Origin: Caldifarciminota bacterium
Lineage (GTDB): Bacteria; Hydrothermota; UBA3073
Length of the DNA stretch: 55,222 nt
Assembly: GCA_030606335.1 (NCBI GenBank)
Contig: JAUWGP010000015.1
Coordinates: forward strand, 1 to 55,222
Direction: 5' to 3'
How positions within the stretch are numbered: position 1 is the first letter of the stretch; each line of letters starts with the position of its first letter. The notes beneath the pieces were generated by a model, which made no database searches, was not told the origin of the DNA, and saw only the letters and a program-made list of their open reading frames with translations. Positions 21,021 to 29,505 of this stretch are shown piece by piece. The translations under genes were made by a program, and so were the position numbers.

Positions 21021-21935
21021 TTAGTGGTTTATGATCCGTGTAAAGTGGTCGTATCCTCCTAATTTTATATCACTTCCATTACCAAACTTCATTCCCTCTT
21101 CTACTATCTCACCTATAAGAAAGAAATCCATTTTTTTATTTAGTTTATCGAGATTATCCCTGTTTATTGTAAACAAGAGCTCAAAGTCCTCTCCACCATA
21201 AAGAGCGAAGTCATTAGGGTTCTCTCCCACAAGGGTAGCGATGTCACGAACCTTATTTTCAATTGGAATAGTATGAACTACGGCTCCTACTTTGCTCTCT
21301 TCAAGTAGGTGGTACAGGTCTATTGCAAGGCCATCAGATATATCTATCATAGATGTTGCATGCTCAGAAAGTATAAGACCTTGCTCTATCCTGGGTTTAG
21401 GATGGGAATATCTATTTACAACTTCCGTAGAATGTTTTAGTCCTTCTCTTAATATCTTGAGACCAGCAGTTGAACCACCAAGAGGTCCTGTGACGCAGAG
21501 AATATCACCGATTCTGGCTCCATTCCTTCTTACTATTTTTTTAGACTCGCCTATGACACAAAGGGACAAAAAGAGAGTATCGGACATTACAGTATCACCA
21601 CCAATTATCTCTGTATTAAACTCGTTAGCAAGAGCTTTGATTCCGCGGGCAAGTGACTCTACCAGAGCTATATCACCCTCTGGCAGCCCGATTGAACAGA
21701 GAAGCACCTTTGGTCTTCCCCCCATTGCTGCAATATCTGATAGGGCTGCTGCACAGCTTCTGTATCCGGCATCAGAGGGACTGATTAATGAAATATCGAA
21801 GTGAATTCCATGTACGAATGAATCAATAGAGACAAGTGGCGAAAAGCCTGGACTGATATTAAATACCTCGGCATCATCACCTATTCTTGGGAAGAGAATC
21901 CTCAAATTTTTTATTATCTCAAATTCACTTGCCAT
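21021..21935 (-). CDS. thiL: Thiamine-monophosphate kinase
   Basis: 304 residues. Makes thiamine diphosphate from thiamine monophosphate. AIR-synthase/ThiL fold with the metal and ATP motifs RIGDDAEVF, VSIDSFVHGIHFD, DIAAMGGRPKVLL, EIIGGDTVMSD, MIDISDGLAIDL and ALYGGEDFELLF in the usual order. Complete length. It lies between panB and cmk on the same strand with moderate gaps. No thiamine riboswitch is visible upstream. Confidence 0.96.
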   Translation of the reverse strand: MASEFEIIKNLRILFPRIGDDAEVFNISPGFSPLVSIDSFVHGIHFDISLISPSDAGYRSCAAALSDIAAMGGRPKVLLCSIGLPEGDIALVESLARGIKALANEFNTEIIGGDTVMSDTLFLSLCVIGESKKIVRRNGARIGDILCVTGPLGGSTAGLKILREGLKHSTEVVNRYSHPKPRIEQGLILSEHATSMIDISDGLAIDLYHLLEESKVGAVVHTIPIENKVRDIATLVGENPNDFALYGGEDFELLFTINRDNLDKLNKKMDFFLIGEIVEEGMKFGNGSDIKLGGYDHFTRIINH

Positions 21936-22056
21936 AACGCTAAATTACTACTTCATAGATGTTGAAATATGATGATATAAGGACTATTGTTTGCTTACGT
22001 CAGGAGAAGAGATTCATCATTTCTAAGGATAGAAAGGTTGCAGTGTAATAGACGGG

Positions 22057-22857
22057 CTAAGTATGGTAAGTATGAGCGGAATTAGGGTATGAACCATTCT
22101 CTACCTCCTCTTTATACTTGGTTACAGCATCCATTATCCGTGTCTGCAGGTTTAAATACTCCTTTACAAATCTCGGACTTGGACCAGGTGAAATACCAAT
22201 TATATCGGATATTACAAGGATTTGCCCATCACAATGTCTACCAGCTCCAATTCCATATATCGGAATATTAACTTTTTCTGTTATTCTTTTAGTTGCTTCT
22301 TCAAGAACGCATTCGACTATAATAGAAAAGGCACCTGACTCTTCAAGAATCTTCGCATCTTCAATAAGTCTCGCCAAATCACTTTTTGTCTTACCTCTCA
22401 CACAATAGCCACCAAATATTTTGTACGATTGTGGTGTCATTCCAATATGACCCATAACTGGAATACCGATATCGACAAGTCTTGTTACAGTTTCCTTCAC
22501 AACGAGTCCTCCCTCGAGCTTTATAGCATCTACCCCCATCTTCATAAATGTACCTGCATTCAAAACAGCGTTTTCCATCGATGTCTGATAGGACATATAG
22601 GGCATATCTGCAATAACCATTGCTCGCTTTGCGCCTCTTCTAACTGCGCCAACTATTGGTATCATGTCCTGCATGGTTACCTCAAGGGTTGATGAATAAC
22701 CTAAAACTGCTGTGCCGTATGAGTCACCGACAAGTATTACATCAATACCTGCCTCGTCCTCAATTTTGGCAGTGGTGAAGTCATAAGCTGTTAGAAGGAC
22801 TACTTTTTCCCCCTCTTTTTTCTTCTTCTTAAGATATTTTGGTGTTACCTTATCCAA
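22057..22857 (-). CDS. panB: 3-methyl-2-oxobutanoate hydroxymethyltransferase
   Basis: 266 residues. First step of the pantothenate branch leading to coenzyme A and the ACP arm. Motifs are VVLLTAYDFTTAKI, DVILVGDSYG with metal ligands, DMPYMSYQ, AIKLEGG, PVMGHIGMTPQS and the C-terminal ISPGPSPRFVKEY. The start codon is TTG (22857), the only in-frame start that gives the normal N-terminus; GGGGACTAGG precedes it. No other pantothenate gene is nearby. Confidence 0.95.
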   Translation of the reverse strand: MDKVTPKYLKKKKKEGEKVVLLTAYDFTTAKIEDEAGIDVILVGDSYGTAVLGYSSTLEVTMQDMIPIVGAVRRGAKRAMVIADMPYMSYQTSMENAVLNAGTFMKMGVDAIKLEGGLVVKETVTRLVDIGIPVMGHIGMTPQSYKIFGGYCVRGKTKSDLARLIEDAKILEESGAFSIIVECVLEEATKRITEKVNIPIYGIGAGRHCDGQILVISDIIGISPGPSPRFVKEYLNLQTRIMDAVTKYKEEVENGSYPNSAHTYHT

Positions 22858-22892
22858 CCTAGTCCCCAGTTAATTTAAAATTACTATTCTTC

Positions 22893-22930
22893 CCAACTAA
22901 CCAACCAACCAACTAACAAACTAACCAACT
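22893..22930. repeat. Short tandem repeat
   Basis: About five imperfect units of CCAACTAA/CCAACCAA between panB and the DUF1844 gene, reaching into its last codons. Likely slippage-prone. Confidence 0.6.
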
Positions 22931-23249
22931 ATCCCTTCTTCTCTCGTCTCTCTTCTCCCTTCCTCTCTTCTTTCTTCTCTTCCTCCTCTTCCGTCTTATC
23001 TTCTGTTTCCTTCATCTTAACATAAGTAAGCTTAAGGTCAGAGATGGTAGAGGCAAGTAATTTTTCCTCATTCTCTTCAAGGTTTCCTTTGGTCTTCTCT
23101 TTAAGCATGTCGAGTGTGTCAATGGTATATTTTGCAATTTCAAGATTCTTTTCAACTTTGTCAGTCAAAGGGTTCTTAACAATACCAAGATGCTGAAGAG
23201 CAATATTGGTATAAAAGAAGACTACAGATGTAAAATTTGGTTTTTCCAT
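22929..23249 (-). CDS. DUF1844-family protein
   Basis: 106 residues. The conserved part (residues 5-75) contains FTSVVFFYTNIALQHLGIV and the helical segment LEIAKYTIDTLDMLKEKTKGNL (in part TIDTLDMLKEKT), matching the DUF1844 pattern. The C-terminal 30 residues are almost only Glu, Lys and Arg, an unstructured tail adjoining a tandem repeat that may vary in length. Function unknown. It lies between alr and panB. Confidence 0.75.
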   Translation of the reverse strand: MEKPNFTSVVFFYTNIALQHLGIVKNPLTDKVEKNLEIAKYTIDTLDMLKEKTKGNLEENEEKLLASTISDLKLTYVKMKETEDKTEEEEEKKEERKGEERREKKG

Positions 23250-23334
23250 TAATCACCTATAAATGTATTACTTTGGTTAATAAAAGATGCACATATTTAA
23301 AATATAGATAATCTTTTATGTATATAATTTGATA

Positions 23335-23490
23335 GAATGTAGAGATTATCAGAGTACCAGTAGGCAGAATATCAGGCTATCAGCATATCAGAACCTGATG
23401 CTCTGGTTTGCTAGTATCCTTCCAACTGATATTCTGATTTCCTGATATGCTCAGGGACTATCTAATTACTGATAACCGATTACAATTACG
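23335..23490. repeat. Second copy of the dispersed ~130-bp repeat
   Basis: Related to 18717-18845, sharing an exact 25-bp block at 23415-23439. It also ends with an ATTACTGATAACCGATTAC motif that recurs, slightly changed, near 13067-13090 and 20262-20280. Noncoding. Confidence 0.55.
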
Positions 23491-23492
23491 TG

Positions 23493-24683
23493 TCACCCAT
23501 GTTCTTTGGTATTGTATTGGAATAACTGCATACTTATACAATTGCCACTTATGAGTGACTTGCGTAGAGTTGGTATACCTTTCTCTATGTAAATTCTTGG
23601 GACCCTTGGTCCTACATTATTTATTATTTCATAGCTTATTGTTTGTGAGATACGAGCAACATCATCTGCTGTAATCTCCTGGTTTCCATCTTTTCCTATG
23701 ATTGTAACCTCGTCTTCTATCTTGACCCCATCTATGTTTGTGACATCAACCATAGTTAAGTCCATACAAACATCACCTATAATAGGCGCCCTCTTCCCTC
23801 TTATTAAAACCTCTCCCTTGTTTGAAAGATAGCGAGGAAGTCCATCAGCATATCCTATAGATAGTGTTGCCACCTTAGTTTTGTTTTTGGAACGATATGT
23901 CCTGCCGTAACTCACTGAATTACCCTTATCTATCCACTTTAGATAACCTATTCTTGTTTTAAATGACATAATCGGAGAGACATCGATGGTTTTTCTATAC
24001 TTTGGATAGAGACCATACAAGAGCAGTCCGGGTCTTATCATATTGAAGTAGGACGATTTTATATCCAGAATTGCAGCGGAATTTGCTGTATGGTAGTAAG
24101 GAATGGATAAGCCTTTTTCTTTTAGGGAAGTTACTATATTACTAAACCTTTCGAGTTGTAGATATGTAAAATCCTTGTAATCACTCTCTGCTTCTGGAAA
24201 ATGAGTGAATATCCCTTCTATCTGCAGCCACTCTTTCTGGTATATATCAAAGATGAATTGAGGGGCTTCGGAATATTTTACACCAGTCCTTCCCATACCT
24301 GTGTCTATTTCTATGTGAATTTTAACCTTCTTTTTTTGTCTTTCTGCCTCCTTTTCAAGCTCATTTACGAAGCTGGTGTATGTAATTGTTGGAATAAAAT
24401 TCTCACTTACAATAGTGGGAATATCGAAGGAAAATGTTGGAGAGAGAATGATTATAGGAAGGTCTAAACTTTTCAGGTTTAATGCTTCTTCAACCGAGGC
24501 AACACCAAGGGCATCTATGCCTTCTTCCTTTAAGACTCTGGAAACCTCTATTCCTCCGTGTCCATAGGCTTCTGCCTTAACTGCTCCCAGTATCTTAATA
24601 TTACCCGAATGCTGTCTTATGTTCCTGAAATTGACTCTTAATCTATCCAGGTCTATAACAGCCCACGTACGTTCTTCAATCAT
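23493..24683 (-). CDS. alr: Alanine racemase
   Basis: 396 residues. PLP enzyme supplying D-alanine for peptidoglycan. The PLP lysine is Lys36 in ILGAVKAEAYGHG. VHIEIDTGMGRTGV-like (KIHIEIDTGMGRTGV), FTHFPEAE, NSAAIL and the catalytic-Tyr region SYGRTYRSK...LSIGYADGLPR follow. The C-terminal beta domain has GDVCMDLTMVDVT. About 25 extra residues follow the usual end (ISGNCISMQLFQYN), running into the repeat at 23335-23490, so the tail may be a late extension. A perfect consensus promoter lies about 100 bp upstream. Confidence 0.96.
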   Translation of the reverse strand: MIEERTWAVIDLDRLRVNFRNIRQHSGNIKILGAVKAEAYGHGGIEVSRVLKEEGIDALGVASVEEALNLKSLDLPIIILSPTFSFDIPTIVSENFIPTITYTSFVNELEKEAERQKKKVKIHIEIDTGMGRTGVKYSEAPQFIFDIYQKEWLQIEGIFTHFPEAESDYKDFTYLQLERFSNIVTSLKEKGLSIPYYHTANSAAILDIKSSYFNMIRPGLLLYGLYPKYRKTIDVSPIMSFKTRIGYLKWIDKGNSVSYGRTYRSKNKTKVATLSIGYADGLPRYLSNKGEVLIRGKRAPIIGDVCMDLTMVDVTNIDGVKIEDEVTIIGKDGNQEITADDVARISQTISYEIINNVGPRVPRIYIEKGIPTLRKSLISGNCISMQLFQYNTKEHG

Positions 24684-24785
24684 AAAAAGTGAGAATTAGA
24701 CCAGAGACCGAAGACTATAAAAAAAGGAACTAAAGGTCATTGGTCTTCATTTTAGTAATTTTATTTAGACATAAAAAAGTGCCTT

Positions 24786-24814
24786 ATTATAACACAGAAT
24801 GCATTGTTTGTCAA
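24786..24814 (-). promoter_or_regulatory. Consensus promoter of alr
   Basis: On the minus strand TTGACA (24814-24809), exactly 17 bp, TATAAT (24791-24786). Both hexamers are perfect. It is inside the cdsA-alr gap and points toward alr. Confidence 0.8.
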
Positions 24815-24862
24815 GTTTTTTCCAATCCTGCAAAAGCCATGGATGACCCCAAGTTTCACCTA

Positions 24863-25762
24863 TTATGCAGTAGCCCACAGTATAAAATAGTATATGGGAA
24901 TAGAAAAAATAAGACTATCAAATCTATCTAACATTCCACCATGCCCTGGAACAAGCGAGCCTGAATCTTTAACATGCATATCCCTCTTTATAACAGAAAT
25001 AACAAGATCTCCCATCTGTCCACAGATACTTATTATAACTCCTATAATCATACATTGCCAATAGGAAAATTGAGGTAGTGCGTATTGGAAAAGCAAACTT
25101 AAAAGAATAACACTGATCAGTCCACCAAGACTTCCTTCTAAAGTTTTCCCTGGACTTATCTTTGGGATAAGCTTCTTCTTGCCAAAGAGTTTTCCTGTGG
25201 TATAACACATTATGTCGTTTATTGCGATGAGGGCGCAAAGAAATACTATTGCACCAAAACCGAATTCACGTTGTATAAGTATTAAGTGACCAAACATCCA
25301 TCCAAAATATAATACACCCAAACTGGTTACGGAGACTTGATAAACAGCTCTCTTTGTTGTTCTTAAAAATATGGGTGTGCATAAGATAACTAAAATTACA
25401 AACATCGGCATCCCGTAAAATAAATCTTTCCTTTTTAATAAAGTAGTTAATAAGATAATAATAGGAAAGATTCTCCCTTCCCATTTATATACGTTTATCT
25501 CCGAGATTTTTGTTAACCTGAAGAATTCCATCAGATATAGAAAGATTAATACAATCACGAATATATTAAATGTGGGGCTTCCAAAATATGTAGTAAACAA
25601 AATAAGCGGAGCAATAACGACCCAACTTAAATACTTCTTCCATAGGTCGCTTATCCCTGGCTCTCTTTTCCTTTTCCTTCTTTCAATAAAGAATATTGCG
25701 AAAAACCCGATAATAAAGATTGTGCCCAAAACGATGATGGTCTTACTTACTATTATATCCAT
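24863..25762 (-). CDS. cdsA: Phosphatidate cytidylyltransferase (CdsA/YnbB-like)
   Basis: 299 residues from the ATG at 25762; GGAGG lies six bases upstream, so the longer GTG form is unlikely. Makes CDP-diacylglycerol from phosphatidate and CTP at the inner membrane. About eight hydrophobic helices, ending with the family signature SVIKRDMHVKDSGSLVPGHGG (in part KRDMHVKDSGSLVPGHGG) followed by MLDRFDS. The start overlaps the end of the CDP-alcohol phosphatidyltransferase by 20 bp, so the two are translationally coupled. The pairing mirrors the ynbA-ynbB arrangement of enterobacteria. Confidence 0.92.
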   Translation of the reverse strand: MDIIVSKTIIVLGTIFIIGFFAIFFIERRKRKREPGISDLWKKYLSWVVIAPLILFTTYFGSPTFNIFVIVLIFLYLMEFFRLTKISEINVYKWEGRIFPIIILLTTLLKRKDLFYGMPMFVILVILCTPIFLRTTKRAVYQVSVTSLGVLYFGWMFGHLILIQREFGFGAIVFLCALIAINDIMCYTTGKLFGKKKLIPKISPGKTLEGSLGGLISVILLSLLFQYALPQFSYWQCMIIGVIISICGQMGDLVISVIKRDMHVKDSGSLVPGHGGMLDRFDSLIFSIPIYYFILWATA

Positions 25763-26387
25763 TTTTACCCTCCACCTCACGGATTTCCCTCATTATACCC
25801 CTTACTCTCGAAAATACAGTGACTTGAGAACTAATTATAAACCAAATCATAAGCCAATTAAAAACTGTAAAGTTTAAGTTAACTCCCTTTCTAACGAAAA
25901 CAAACTGTAAAAGGGTTGCAATTAGAATAAAGATGAATCTCTCAACTTTGCCAAGCGGTCCCTGGTGTTGCCACTTTACTCCTATTGCTTTACCGAGCAT
26001 CCCGGTATAGCTCACCAGGAGGACAAGGACTGTGGCAATGGTTCCGAGGATTGTATTGCAACCTACAGAAAAAGTTATACCCAACATTGTAAAAATGTCC
26101 GAGTACCTGTCAGGCAGTGCATTTACAACCTCACCTTTTAACCGCAAGTTGCCTCTCTCGATAGCTATCATGCCATCCAGGGCATTCAATGTCATTCTCA
26201 CAAATATGAGAATTATAGCTAATATTAATAATGATGGGCGAGAAGGGCTAAAATAGAAGCAAAAACCCGTTCCCAGAGCAACTAAAACAGCGAGATAACT
26301 CAAAATATCGGGGTGGATGTGCCTTAAATATTGCATAGTGGGCTTAAACAAGTCGTGAAATTTGAACTTAAGTTTATAAAGCTCCAT
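25743..26387 (-). CDS. CDP-alcohol phosphatidyltransferase family protein, variant active site
   Basis: 214 residues, about six membrane helices. The CDP-alcohol motif D-x2-D-G-x2-A-R-x8-G-x3-D-x3-D keeps its exact spacing but reads N-A-L-D-G-M-I-A-I-x8-G-E-V-V-N-A-L-P-D, so two Asp are replaced by Asn and the Arg by Ile. I recall this Asn form from the YnjF/YnbA-like branch of the family, so it may be a natural variant rather than a dead enzyme. AAAGGAGG precedes the ATG. It lies between the ligase-acyltransferase fusion and CdsA in one operon. Product headgroup unknown. Confidence 0.8.
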   Translation of the reverse strand: MELYKLKFKFHDLFKPTMQYLRHIHPDILSYLAVLVALGTGFCFYFSPSRPSLLILAIILIFVRMTLNALDGMIAIERGNLRLKGEVVNALPDRYSDIFTMLGITFSVGCNTILGTIATVLVLLVSYTGMLGKAIGVKWQHQGPLGKVERFIFILIATLLQFVFVRKGVNLNFTVFNWLMIWFIISSQVTVFSRVRGIMREIREVEGKNGYNSK

Positions 26388-26398
26388 AGAAACCTCCT

Positions 26399-28981
26399 TT
26401 ATTCTTTATATATCAACTTATTAATCTCTTCTCTCACATCTTTAATAATTTCCTGATATATTTCATAATTTATCGTATTCTTGGTCTTTCTCATCTTATA
26501 GGGCTTTATCGGTATAGGTTTTCCAAAATATACCTTTATCTTATTTGGTCTTGGGAAAACCATTCCTTTACCAAACGCTTCGTGAATACCTCTAATATAG
26601 GTCGGGATTATTGGAACATCAAGCTCAAACGCAATTGCTCCCAGTCCTACCTTGAAGGGCAGAATTTCTCCGCTTAAAGACCTTGTTCCCTCGGGAAATA
26701 AAATCAAAGATTTACCTTCCTCAATAGTACGTTTGCACTTTTTTAGACCACTCATAAAATTCACATGTCTATCGAACGGGAATGTATCAAAAGCGAGCTT
26801 GAAAAACCACCCACTTACTGGATTTCTATCAAAAAAGTAATCTTTTGCTGCAGGAGAAAAAATATACTTGGCTTTCTTATATAAAAGGGTGGAAATAACT
26901 AAAGGAACATCAAGTAATGAGTTGTGATTCGGGGTGATAATAAAGGATTTAAGCCCCGTGATGTTTTCTAACCCATTTACTTCTAAGTCAAAATACCACT
27001 TGGCGTATACTTTAAAGAGGAGAGATAGTGAACTCTTAATGAAGTTTCTAAGAGAAGATCTTTCCTTCAAAAATGCATACTCTTCTTCATCCGATAGAGA
27101 GTCTACTGGAATTTCCTTTTTTTCATATTCTCTTGTGGTATCAACAATATCTTTGAATGTCTGTATTTTATATGATAACTCGTCGGGAATGTAGATGCCG
27201 AGCTTTTTATCTATCGCTGTTAAAATCTCCACCCGCAACAATGAGTCCATACCCAAATCCATGCTTAAATCAGAGTTTAAATTAATATTTTCCTCAGAGA
27301 TTTCTATAACCTTTGAGACCAGAGAGAGCAGTTTTTTCGTAAGCTCGTCATGTATTTCCTCTGTCCCAGTCTTATATACTTTCTCTTGTATCATTTTTTT
27401 AAGCTCGTTTCTCTTTACCTTTTTTGTGGTTGTCTTTGGAAATTCTCCCCTGAATACGGAAAAATCCGAGAGCCTCTTATACTCTGCAAGTGGCTCTGAG
27501 TATTTATTTATCTCTTCCTTTAGTATTTGCATCACTGTAGAACTGTCTATTTCGATACTACACTGTCTGAAGTAATCGTAGTCCGGAATGATAAATGCGT
27601 ATGGCTTCTCATTACCATTCTGTTTCTCTCCCACAACGCATATCTCTTTAATATATGGGCTCCTTTCGATTACCACCTCAATCTCTTCGGGGTATACATT
27701 TTCTCCTGTCTGAGTAACTATTACATTCTTTTTTCTCCCGGTAATATAAAGAAACCCATCGCCATCTAAAAATCCAATATCTCCGGTGTGAAATTTTCGG
27801 TTTTTCAATACAGAAGAAGTAAACTCCGGATTTTTATAATACCCCTTCATTACATTGGGACCTTCTACTACAATCTCACCATCTTGCAATATATTTAAGC
27901 GCACCCCGGGAAGTGGTTTACCCACAGAACCTATTCTATTTGCTTTCAATGTATTTACACTTACAATTGGTGATGTTTCGGTAAGTCCATATCCTTGGAG
28001 GACCGGCATACCCATACACTCCAATCCAAGTGCTGTCTCTGGCTCCAAAGCCGCGCCTCCACTTACAAAATACTTTATATGTCCACCAAATTCCCTCCTT
28101 ACACTTCTAAAGAGCAATTTACCAATGTGAAGTCTTCGAAGTGATTTTGCGAGTTTCATATTCAGAGAAAATATTAAAGGAATGGGTTGAGTTGATTCTT
28201 CTACTTTTCTCAATATTCCCTTATAAATAAGTTTGAATAATAACGGGATTCCTTGCATAATCGTTGTTCTTGTCTCCTTCATGGTTTTTTGAATGACACT
28301 GGTTGTTAGACTGGTTATATAGGTTACAGTAGCTCCACAATAGAGAGGACCGAGGAATCCCCCAACAAGCTCAAACATATGGCTTAAGGGAAGGACAGAA
28401 AGAAAGTTATCTTCTCTTTTAGCAGGCAAAAACTTGCAAGCTGCTAAAACATTTGATACGATATTATTATGAGTGAGCATTATAGCTTTCGAATCCCCTG
28501 TTGTTCCCGAGGTGTATACGAGCATGGCAATATCATCCGGTGTAACTTCAACTTCTGTATGTTTATACTCTGCATCTAAAATTCTCTTAAATACATCATC
28601 ATCAAATATAATAACTTTATCGAAGTCTGGCAAATGTTCGACACAGCTTGAGCTTGAAAACAAAAGACTTGACTCAGAGTGTGTAAGTATGTCTTTTATT
28701 AATTCTTTTCTCAGTTTTATATCTATCCCAACCACTACTGCGCCAGTGAGAAGTATGGCGAAATAGGCTATTCCCCACTCAGGCCTATTCTCAGAGAATA
28801 TAGCTATTCGCTCTCCCTTTTTAATACCTTTGGAGGTGAGAAAAGAAGACAGATTTTTAGCGCAATCGTATAAACTCTCATATGTAGTCTTTTCGTAATC
28901 CTCTTCCCTTTTAATCTGGAGAGCAACCTCCCCCCCAAATTTATCCTTTGAACTCTTCAATAATTGATTAATTGTATGCAT
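26399..28981 (-). CDS. Trifunctional acyl ligase / acyl carrier / acyltransferase fusion
   Basis: 860 residues with three domains. An AMP-forming acyl-CoA/ACP synthetase covers about 1-540: MLVYTSGTTGDSKAI near 157, GYGLTETSP, the hinge FHTGDIGFLDGDG and TGRKKNVI. An acyl carrier domain covers about 545-625, with the phosphopantetheine Ser in DLGMDSLLRVEI near 577. A PlsC acyltransferase covers about 660-860, with H-x4-D in NHNSLLDVPL near 685 and FPEGTRSLSG near 763. It resembles Aas/LplT-type enzymes but has its own ACP, so it could activate a free fatty acid, hold it and esterify a lysophospholipid. It heads the cassette with the phosphatidyltransferase and CdsA. Confidence 0.9.
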   Translation of the reverse strand: MHTINQLLKSSKDKFGGEVALQIKREEDYEKTTYESLYDCAKNLSSFLTSKGIKKGERIAIFSENRPEWGIAYFAILLTGAVVVGIDIKLRKELIKDILTHSESSLLFSSSSCVEHLPDFDKVIIFDDDVFKRILDAEYKHTEVEVTPDDIAMLVYTSGTTGDSKAIMLTHNNIVSNVLAACKFLPAKREDNFLSVLPLSHMFELVGGFLGPLYCGATVTYITSLTTSVIQKTMKETRTTIMQGIPLLFKLIYKGILRKVEESTQPIPLIFSLNMKLAKSLRRLHIGKLLFRSVRREFGGHIKYFVSGGAALEPETALGLECMGMPVLQGYGLTETSPIVSVNTLKANRIGSVGKPLPGVRLNILQDGEIVVEGPNVMKGYYKNPEFTSSVLKNRKFHTGDIGFLDGDGFLYITGRKKNVIVTQTGENVYPEEIEVVIERSPYIKEICVVGEKQNGNEKPYAFIIPDYDYFRQCSIEIDSSTVMQILKEEINKYSEPLAEYKRLSDFSVFRGEFPKTTTKKVKRNELKKMIQEKVYKTGTEEIHDELTKKLLSLVSKVIEISEENINLNSDLSMDLGMDSLLRVEILTAIDKKLGIYIPDELSYKIQTFKDIVDTTREYEKKEIPVDSLSDEEEYAFLKERSSLRNFIKSSLSLLFKVYAKWYFDLEVNGLENITGLKSFIITPNHNSLLDVPLVISTLLYKKAKYIFSPAAKDYFFDRNPVSGWFFKLAFDTFPFDRHVNFMSGLKKCKRTIEEGKSLILFPEGTRSLSGEILPFKVGLGAIAFELDVPIIPTYIRGIHEAFGKGMVFPRPNKIKVYFGKPIPIKPYKMRKTKNTINYEIYQEIIKDVREEINKLIYKE

Positions 28982-28982
28982 T

Positions 28983-29333
28983 TTACTTCACCGTTAGTAA
29001 TACACCTATTATTATGAAGATGATTCCACCTATCTTATATAGAGTAAGTTTTTCCCCTAAAAGAGTTACAGCTATCAATGCTCCCCAGATGAATGTCGTT
29101 GCATAGACAGGATAAAGTACAGTTAATTCTCCACCAATCTTAAAGGATATCACAAAGAGAAACATTATTGTTATGTAACATAAAATACCCGATATAACAC
29201 GATAGTTCTTAAACCACGAGAGAATGTTTCCGCTACTATTCTCTGCCCCTGTCTTATAGAGATATTGTCCGAGTGCACCCAGGATTGCTGCAATCAGGAA
29301 AAGGATTATTGCTTTAGTGCTTGTGGTCTGCAT
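28983..29333 (-). CDS. EamA/SMR-type four-helix transporter
   Basis: 116 residues from the ATG at 29333; AGGAGGA lies just upstream, whereas an earlier in-frame ATG 18 codons away would place a palindromic element inside the gene. Four hydrophobic helices, with LGALGQYLYKTGAE, VLYPVYATTFIWGALIAVTLLGE (in part) and IGGIIFIIIGVLL. Small multidrug resistance/EamA-like; ArnE/F-type flippases for lipid-linked sugars have the same size, which would suit the next gene, a lipid acyl ligase. The next gene starts one base after its stop. Confidence 0.7.
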   Translation of the reverse strand: MQTTSTKAIILFLIAAILGALGQYLYKTGAENSSGNILSWFKNYRVISGILCYITIMFLFVISFKIGGELTVLYPVYATTFIWGALIAVTLLGEKLTLYKIGGIIFIIIGVLLTVK

Positions 29334-29343
29334 CTTTCCTCCT

Positions 29344-29363
29344 GGTATAATATTCATTATACC
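29344..29363. promoter_or_regulatory. 20-bp palindromic element next to the ribosome-binding site, copy 1
   Basis: On the plus strand GGTATAAT-ATTC-ATTATACC: perfect 8-bp arms with a 4-bp centre. It ends 10 bp before the ATG of the 28983-29333 gene, touching its AGGAGG. Sister copies at 33433-33452 and 55090-55109 have the same spacing. In gene orientation the left arm contains TATAAT. Confidence 0.65.
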
Positions 29364-29446
29364 TGATAACTCAGATTGAAATAACATTCTCTTCGCATTT
29401 CCTCCACAAAGGTCTCGTGTAACCTTTCTAAGTTACCATCATATAT

Positions 29447-29475
29447 AATATAATATAATTGTGTTGATTTGTCAA
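29447..29475 (-). promoter_or_regulatory. Probable promoter of the lipid cassette
   Basis: On the minus strand TTGACA (29475-29470), 17 bp, TATATT (29452-29447), in a TATA-rich stretch. It points to the transporter/acyl-ligase/phosphatidyltransferase/CdsA genes. Confidence 0.55.
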
Positions 29476-29505
29476 GAAGAAAATGATAATAAGGGAATAG
29501 AAAAC

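Noticed and set aside
21936-22056. Thiamine (TPP) riboswitch near thiL
   Set aside because: No THI-box sequence seen on either side of the gene.
22893-22930. Possible CRISPR or direct-repeat array
   Set aside because: Units are only about 8 bp with no spacers; it is a short tandem repeat.
25266-25484. Frames overlapping cdsA and other genes on either strand
   Set aside because: Shadow frames of well-supported genes, no independent evidence.
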